Positions 59,587 through 64,000 of a DNA stretch of 64,000 nt are shown piece by piece (positions within the stretch are counted from its first letter, which is position 1; each line of letters starts with the position of its first letter). The position numbers and the translations under genes are program-made. A model generated the notes under the pieces. The model was not told the DNA's origin. It made no database searches and was given only the letters and a program-made list of their open reading frames with translations. Location of the stretch: contig NZ_MNPU01000010.1 in assembly GCF_001983165.1 (NCBI RefSeq), forward strand, positions 62,001-126,000, written 5' to 3'. Origin of the DNA: Pseudomonas gessardii. Its GTDB lineage: Bacteria; Pseudomonadota; Gammaproteobacteria; Pseudomonadales; Pseudomonadaceae.

Positions 59587-60437
59587 ACCAGGCCGATATC
59601 GATCTCGGCGAAGGCAACGCCGGCTTCGTTCTCGGCAACGGTCCGGTCGGGGTCTTGTTGATCCACGGCCTGACCGGCACCCCGACCGAGTTGCGGCGGG
59701 TGGCCCAGGGCCTGGCCAAGGCGGGCAACTGCACCGTGTATGTGCCGACCCTGGCCGGGCACTGCGGGGGCAACGAAGACCTGCAGGCCACCGGTTGGCG
59801 CGACTGGTACGAGGGCGTGCGCAAGACCTTTGTCGGCGTGCAGCAGCGCCATACCCAGGTGTTTGTCGGTGGCTTGTCCATGGGCGCGGTGATGTCGATG
59901 TACCTGGCTTCGGAGTTCCCGGGCCAGGTCGCGGGGTTGCTGATGTACTCCACGACCCTCAAGTACGACGGCTGGAGCATCAACAAATTTGCCTTCATCA
60001 CGCCGTTGCTGATCCGCATTCCCTTCGGCGTGCGCCTGTTCCGCTTTACCGAGAAGCCGCCCTACGGCATCAAGAACGAACGCCTGCGGGCCATTGTCGA
60101 GCGGCAGATGAAAGAGGGCGAGAGCAGCGAGGCCGGGTTGTTGACCATGGAGGGCGTCACCGTGCGCGAGCTGCACTGGATGAACGCGGTGGTGAAAAAA
60201 CGCATGCCGTCGATCAAGACCCCGGCGCTGGTGCTGCACTCCATCGAGGACGACATCACCAGCCGCTGGAACGCCGACTACGTGGAACGCCACCTGGGCG
60301 GCCCGGTGACCAAGATCCTGCTGGACAACTGCTACCACATGATCACCGTCGACCTGCAATACCGCCGGGTGATCGAGTTGAGTGCCGGCTTTATCGAGCA
60401 ACACGCCACCCCTGTGGACGAATATCTCCGGGCTTGA
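59583..60437 (+). CDS. Alpha/beta hydrolase, carboxylesterase-like
   Basis: 284 residues from a GTG inside the aminotransferase stop. Oxyanion loop LLIHGLTGTPTELRRVAQGL, nucleophile Ser99 in GGLSMGAVMS, acid near Asp223/224 in LHSIEDDITS, and His252 in NCYHMITVD: a complete triad of the thermostable carboxylesterase (Est30/YvaK) type. The cap region (130-200) is longer than usual. Cytosolic. It could cleave or form an ester or amide on the product of the aminotransferase. A single REP copy and 95 bases separate it from the acyltransferase gene. Confidence 0.87.
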   Translation: MNQADIDLGEGNAGFVLGNGPVGVLLIHGLTGTPTELRRVAQGLAKAGNCTVYVPTLAGHCGGNEDLQATGWRDWYEGVRKTFVGVQQRHTQVFVGGLSMGAVMSMYLASEFPGQVAGLLMYSTTLKYDGWSINKFAFITPLLIRIPFGVRLFRFTEKPPYGIKNERLRAIVERQMKEGESSEAGLLTMEGVTVRELHWMNAVVKKRMPSIKTPALVLHSIEDDITSRWNADYVERHLGGPVTKILLDNCYHMITVDLQYRRVIELSAGFIEQHATPVDEYLRA

Positions 60438-60447
60438 CACCGTCCCC

Positions 60448-60471
60448 TGTGGGAGCGGGCTTGCCCGCGAT
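60448..60471 (+). repeat. Single REP unit inside the sigma-54 operon
   Basis: One copy (TGTGGGAGCGGGCTTGCCCG then CGAT) without an inverted partner, in the only gap of the operon. Confidence 0.7.
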
Positions 60472-60532
60472 GGTCGTGAACGATGACGCATATGGTCTGG
60501 TTTACGCGGTGTTTTTAGATGAAGGAAGCGCT

Positions 60533-61660
60533 GTGATCAGCACTAAAGCCTATTCAACTATCCAAGCCATCGACCGCAGTGCCTGGAATGACTGCTTTCC
60601 CCTGGCATTGGAAGATTGGGATTACTACGTCGCCGTGGAAAACGCCGCCATCGACGACTTCCAATGGCGTTACCTGGCCCTCTATGAGGACGGGCAACTG
60701 CTGGCGGCCGCCCCGGCGTTCATCACCCATTACCGCCTCGATACCACCGTGTCGGGCATCGCCAAACGCTTTACCCAACGCCTGGAGCGCTGGCGGCCCG
60801 GGGTTTTGCGGCTGGGCCTGTACGCCATCGGCTCGCCGGTGGCCGAGCAATGCCATGCCGGTGTCGCCAGCCATGTACCCGCTGCGCGGCGCGGGGTGCT
60901 GTTGGAGCAACTACTGGTCGCCGCGCGTCGGGACGCCGATGCATTCGGCATCGGCCTGCTGGCGGTCAAGGATGCCCCGACCCGGGACCAGGACTGGGCC
61001 GACAGCTGCCAGGCCGCCGGCCTGCACAGCATGCCGAGCCTGCCCACCGGGTTGCTGCCGCTGCCCTACGGCTCGGTGGATGCCTACCTGGGCTCCCTGG
61101 GCAAATCCACGCGCAAGGACCTGCGGCGCAAGCTGCGTGCGCCGGGGCCACAGGTGGAGTGGCGGGACAATGTCGATGACGTGCTGCCGGACATCATGCG
61201 CCTCTACGAAGCGACCCTGGCCCGCGCCGACCTGCAATTTGAACGCCTGCCCGCCGGGTATTTCAGCCAGGTGCTTGCCCGGCTTGAACAACGGGCGCGC
61301 TGTGTACTTTACTGGGTGGATGGGCAACTGGTGGCGTTCAACCTGGTACTGCTGGACCAGCACCGGTTGATCGACAAATTCTTTGCCCATGACCTGGCCC
61401 ACAGCCGCGAACATAACCTGTACTTTCGCAGTTGGCTGGCCAACGTCGCCTACTGCATCGAGCACAATATTGCGTTGTATGAGTGCGGGCAGGCCGGGTA
61501 TGCCAGTAAGCTACGTCTGGGCTGTGAGTTTGCCGGCAATACGCTGTTCTTCCAGCACCGTAACCGGCTGCTCGACACCCTGCTCAAGCTGGTAAAAATA
61601 TTTATTCGCCCGGACCGATCCGACCCTGCCATGGCTGCTGCAATAAGCGAAACCCGATGA
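60533..61660 (+). CDS. FemAB/GNAT-fold acyltransferase
   Basis: 375 residues from GTG 60533, chosen because AGGAA lies 5 bases upstream and the conserved sequence begins there; an ATG at 60463 is possible but overlaps the REP copy. The first half contains AWNDCFPLALEDWDYYVAVE. The second has GKSTRKDLRRKLRAPGPQVE and LYWVDGQLVAFNLVLLDQHR, then the acyl-CoA-fold part with DKFFAHDLAHSREHNLYFRS and YECGQAGYASKLRLGCEF. This is like the peptidoglycan-biosynthesis FemAB-like/GNAT group. It likely acylates an amine with an amino acid or acyl-CoA. ATGA overlap with the kinase gene. Confidence 0.75.
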   Translation: MISTKAYSTIQAIDRSAWNDCFPLALEDWDYYVAVENAAIDDFQWRYLALYEDGQLLAAAPAFITHYRLDTTVSGIAKRFTQRLERWRPGVLRLGLYAIGSPVAEQCHAGVASHVPAARRGVLLEQLLVAARRDADAFGIGLLAVKDAPTRDQDWADSCQAAGLHSMPSLPTGLLPLPYGSVDAYLGSLGKSTRKDLRRKLRAPGPQVEWRDNVDDVLPDIMRLYEATLARADLQFERLPAGYFSQVLARLEQRARCVLYWVDGQLVAFNLVLLDQHRLIDKFFAHDLAHSREHNLYFRSWLANVAYCIEHNIALYECGQAGYASKLRLGCEFAGNTLFFQHRNRLLDTLLKLVKIFIRPDRSDPAMAAAISETR

Positions 61661-63435
61661 CCGCCAGAACCCGCCAGAAAACCCGCCCGTTTGCCATTTC
61701 CCGCTGGAGCCTGCAGCGCAAGCTGGTGTTGGCGTTCTGGCTGGTGACGGTGATCCCGACGATGATCGCCGCCGAACTGGCGGCCACCACCCTGTCGCAG
61801 ATTTTCGACAGCAACGTGCGCATCTGGCTGCAAGAGTCGACCCGTATCGTCAAGGACGAAGTCAGTGACATCCTGCACGACAACGCCCGTGTGGCGCAGA
61901 TCTTCCTGCGGTATGTGCGCTCGCCTTCCAGCCAGGAAGCGGCGCGACACGACCGCTTGATTGCCGACATTGCCCGCGCCACCGATATCGACGTGGTGAC
62001 GCTGATCCGTCTTGACGACCGTAAGGTGATGTTCAGTACCGTCGACGATGAGGTGGTGAACCAGATCAGCCTGGCACCCAATGCGGTGCTGCAAACCGTG
62101 CAGATCGGCGGCGTGGCCACCGGCGTGGTGATCTCCACCTTCGCGACCCGCCAGGATGGCGTCGACTATGAACTGCTGGTCGGCACCTACCTGGACAGCA
62201 GTTTCCTGACCAGTGTCGCCGAGGTGCACTCCCTGGACTTGCGCCTGTACCTGGCCAATACCGATGGTTTCTCGGAGATCTTCTCCACCCAGCGTTTTGA
62301 AGACCACCCGACCCGCGTGCCGAAATCCGTGGAAACCCTGCTGCGCAGCACCAAGCAGCCCAGCGAACAGTTCACCAGCAACTACAGCGGCCTGTACTGG
62401 CCGATCTTCAATGACACCGGCGAGTTGCAGGGCGTGATCTTCAGCGGCCTGCTGCGCCACACCAGCCTGGTGGGGCTGGTGAACCAGAGCAATCTGTTTG
62501 TGCTGATCTTCCTGCTCAGCTCCGCCTTGTCCCTGGGCGCCGGTGTGCTGGTCTCCCGGCACCTGACCCGGCCACTGCGTGAGTTGTCCCAGGGCGTGAG
62601 CGCGGTGATCAGCGGCAACTACCAGCACCGCGTGGCGGTCATTGGCGGCGACGAGCTGGCGCAACTGAGCAGCACCTTCAACCATATGACCGAGCGCCTG
62701 AGTGAGCTGCATCACCTCGAAGCCCAACTGCGCCGCCGCGACCGCCTGCATGCCCTGGGCGAAGTGGCGATGGGCCTGGCCCATGAAATCCGCAACCCCC
62801 TGGGTATCATCAAGACCGCGACCCAGCTGCTGCACCGCCGCACGGACCTGCCGGAGACCGACAAGCGCCACCTGGAATACGTGATCAGCGAAGTCAGCCG
62901 GATCAATGACCTGATCACCGACTTTCTCGACTTCGCCAAGCCCAGCGAGCCGCTGCGCAGCCAGCAACTGGCGCGGCCGTTGGTGGAGGAAATCCTTGGC
63001 TTTTGCGCGCCGGAACTGGCCAGCCACGCCATCGACGCGCACCTCGATGACCAGGCGCCCGGCGCGACCCTGTATGTAGACGCCAAGCAATTCAAGCAGG
63101 CGTGCCTGAACCTGATCCTCAACGCCATCGACGCCATGCCCCAGGGCGGGCGCCTGACCTTAAGCATCAGCCGTGCCGGGTACTCCACGGTGATCAGCAT
63201 CAGCGACAGCGGCCAGGGTATCCCGCCTGAAATGATCGAGCGGATCTTTACCCCCTTTGTCACCACCAAGGCCTCGGGCACCGGCCTGGGCCTGGCGAAA
63301 GTCTATTCGATCATGGAAAGTCACGATGGCCGCATCGAATGCACCAGCGAGAAAGATGCCGGGGCCACCTTCACCTTGTACATTCCGGCCAACGGTGCAG
63401 ATGACGGCGACGACGAGGACAGTCATGACACATAA
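61657..63435 (+). CDS. Membrane sensor histidine kinase of the sigma-54 operon
   Basis: 592 residues. Helix 1 (24-46), a periplasmic Cache-like sensor of about 230 residues (48-275), helix 2 (279-300), HAMP (300-352), HisKA with His376 in EVAMGLAHEIRNPLGIIKTA, and HATPase with NLILNAIDAMPQGG, SDSGQGIPPEMIERIF and GTGLGLAKVYSIMESHDG. Family: NtrB/DctB-like kinases that pair with sigma-54 activators. It starts inside the acyltransferase stop and overlaps the regulator by 11 bases, so signal detection is co-expressed with the metabolic enzymes. The ligand may be the pathway's own substrate or product. Confidence 0.92.
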   Translation: MTARTRQKTRPFAISRWSLQRKLVLAFWLVTVIPTMIAAELAATTLSQIFDSNVRIWLQESTRIVKDEVSDILHDNARVAQIFLRYVRSPSSQEAARHDRLIADIARATDIDVVTLIRLDDRKVMFSTVDDEVVNQISLAPNAVLQTVQIGGVATGVVISTFATRQDGVDYELLVGTYLDSSFLTSVAEVHSLDLRLYLANTDGFSEIFSTQRFEDHPTRVPKSVETLLRSTKQPSEQFTSNYSGLYWPIFNDTGELQGVIFSGLLRHTSLVGLVNQSNLFVLIFLLSSALSLGAGVLVSRHLTRPLRELSQGVSAVISGNYQHRVAVIGGDELAQLSSTFNHMTERLSELHHLEAQLRRRDRLHALGEVAMGLAHEIRNPLGIIKTATQLLHRRTDLPETDKRHLEYVISEVSRINDLITDFLDFAKPSEPLRSQQLARPLVEEILGFCAPELASHAIDAHLDDQAPGATLYVDAKQFKQACLNLILNAIDAMPQGGRLTLSISRAGYSTVISISDSGQGIPPEMIERIFTPFVTTKASGTGLGLAKVYSIMESHDGRIECTSEKDAGATFTLYIPANGADDGDDEDSHDT

Positions 63436-64000
63436 CATATTGGTGGTCGACGACGAGCCCAAGCTCTGCGACTTGCTGTCGTCGGCCCTGAGCCAGAACG
63501 ATATCCAGGTGTTTATCGCCGGCAATGGCCTGCATGCGCTCAAGGTGCTGGAGCAGGAAGAGATCGACCTGGTGATCAGCGACTGGCGCATGCCCGGCAT
63601 GGACGGCCCGCAACTGCTGGCCGAGATCAAGGTGCGTTACCCGCAGTTGCCGGTGATCGTGATGACGGCCTACAGCACCGTGAAAAATGCCGTGCAGTCG
63701 ATGCGCAACGGCGCCTACGACTACATTGCCAAGCCCTTCGATATCGACGAGCTGGACATCACCGTGGCCAAGGCCTTGCAGTTTCGCGACATCATGCGCG
63801 ACAACGCACGGCTGCGCGCCGAGCTCGATGAGCACGCGCAGTTCGATAGCCTGGTGGGGGATAGCCCGGCATTCCGCCGGGTGCTGCAGGCGGTGGACTC
63901 GGTACGCGAGAGCAGCGCGACGATCCTGCTGACCGGCGAAAGCGGCACTGGCAAGGAAATGGTTGCCCGCGCCATTCACAAGCATGGCAACCGTGCAGAC
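63425..64000 (+). CDS. NtrC-family sigma-54-dependent response regulator (partial)
   Basis: The first 192 residues are visible; the gene runs past the right edge. Receiver (1-120): NILVVDDEPKLCDLL, phospho-acceptor Asp53 in VISDWRMPGMDGP, MTAYSTVKNAV, YIAKPFD. The start of the AAA+ domain follows: SLVGDSPAFRRVLQAV and Walker A GESGTGKE at 171-178. The GAFTGA loop and DNA-binding helix lie outside. Such proteins activate -24/-12 promoters, and one lies at the head of this same operon (57435), so self-activation of the set is expected. It overlaps the kinase gene by 11 bases. Confidence 0.93.
   Translation, partial: MTHNILVVDDEPKLCDLLSSALSQNDIQVFIAGNGLHALKVLEQEEIDLVISDWRMPGMDGPQLLAEIKVRYPQLPVIVMTAYSTVKNAVQSMRNGAYDYIAKPFDIDELDITVAKALQFRDIMRDNARLRAELDEHAQFDSLVGDSPAFRRVLQAVDSVRESSATILLTGESGTGKEMVARAIHKHGNRAD

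Noticed and set aside
61450..63090. 546-residue open frame on the minus strand
   Set aside because: Antisense of the kinase gene, which has all its motifs in the plus frame.

Overview
The window reads as chromosome of a fluorescent-group Pseudomonas. It is GC-rich and densely packed. Its families are typical of that genus: membrane glucose dehydrogenase with an OprB porin, ProY-like permease, LRR/NEL toxin, OpgC, GtrAB. It also carries several copies of the TGTGGGAGC..GCTTGCC palindromic REP element common in P. fluorescens-type genomes. The genus is inferred from gene content; no rRNA or tRNA is present to confirm it.

Left part (1-13 kb): the end of a CobW GTPase coupled to a solute-binding-like protein without a signal peptide; a Cache-HAMP-GGDEF-EAL c-di-GMP enzyme; oprB and gcd for periplasmic glucose oxidation; a ZnuD-like TonB receptor behind a Zur box; two small genes (VF530 family, Pr6Pr family); and a yqjI-yqjH pair (PadR regulator and ferric-chelate reductase) behind a perfect palindrome. 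Next, 13.2-19.7 kb, is a six-gene alternate-chaperone (CS1-type) pilus operon with two pilins, usher, tip protein and two chaperones.

Middle part (19.7-42.7 kb): a divergent class A PBP-like protein; a 1543-residue dermonecrotic-toxin-domain protein; an amino acid permease; a 2161-residue toxin-like protein ending in leucine-rich repeats and a NEL-type E3 ubiquitin ligase domain; an OpgC-domain acyltransferase; an AT-rich gtrABC-like O-antigen glucosylation set; a small monooxygenase; an FMN glutamate-synthase-like protein; and a Zur-controlled alternative ribosomal protein L31.

Right part (42.7-64 kb): a signalling operon (REC-GGDEF-EAL, di-haem peroxidase, DAHL-type histidine kinase, REC-histidine kinase) with a divergent degenerate HD-GYP regulator. 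Then come Nudix, LysE exporter, MetR with a perfect MetR box before a divergent hydrolase, a DsbA-like oxidoreductase, and an arginase-family enzyme coupled to two half-size DMT transporters. The end of the window holds an apparently uncharacterised operon: HAD phosphatase, class III aminotransferase, alpha/beta hydrolase, FemAB-like acyltransferase, sensor kinase and NtrC-type regulator. A clear sigma-54 promoter and an inverted-repeat enhancer candidate precede it. The operon therefore encodes its own activator and is the best candidate for an undescribed system here.
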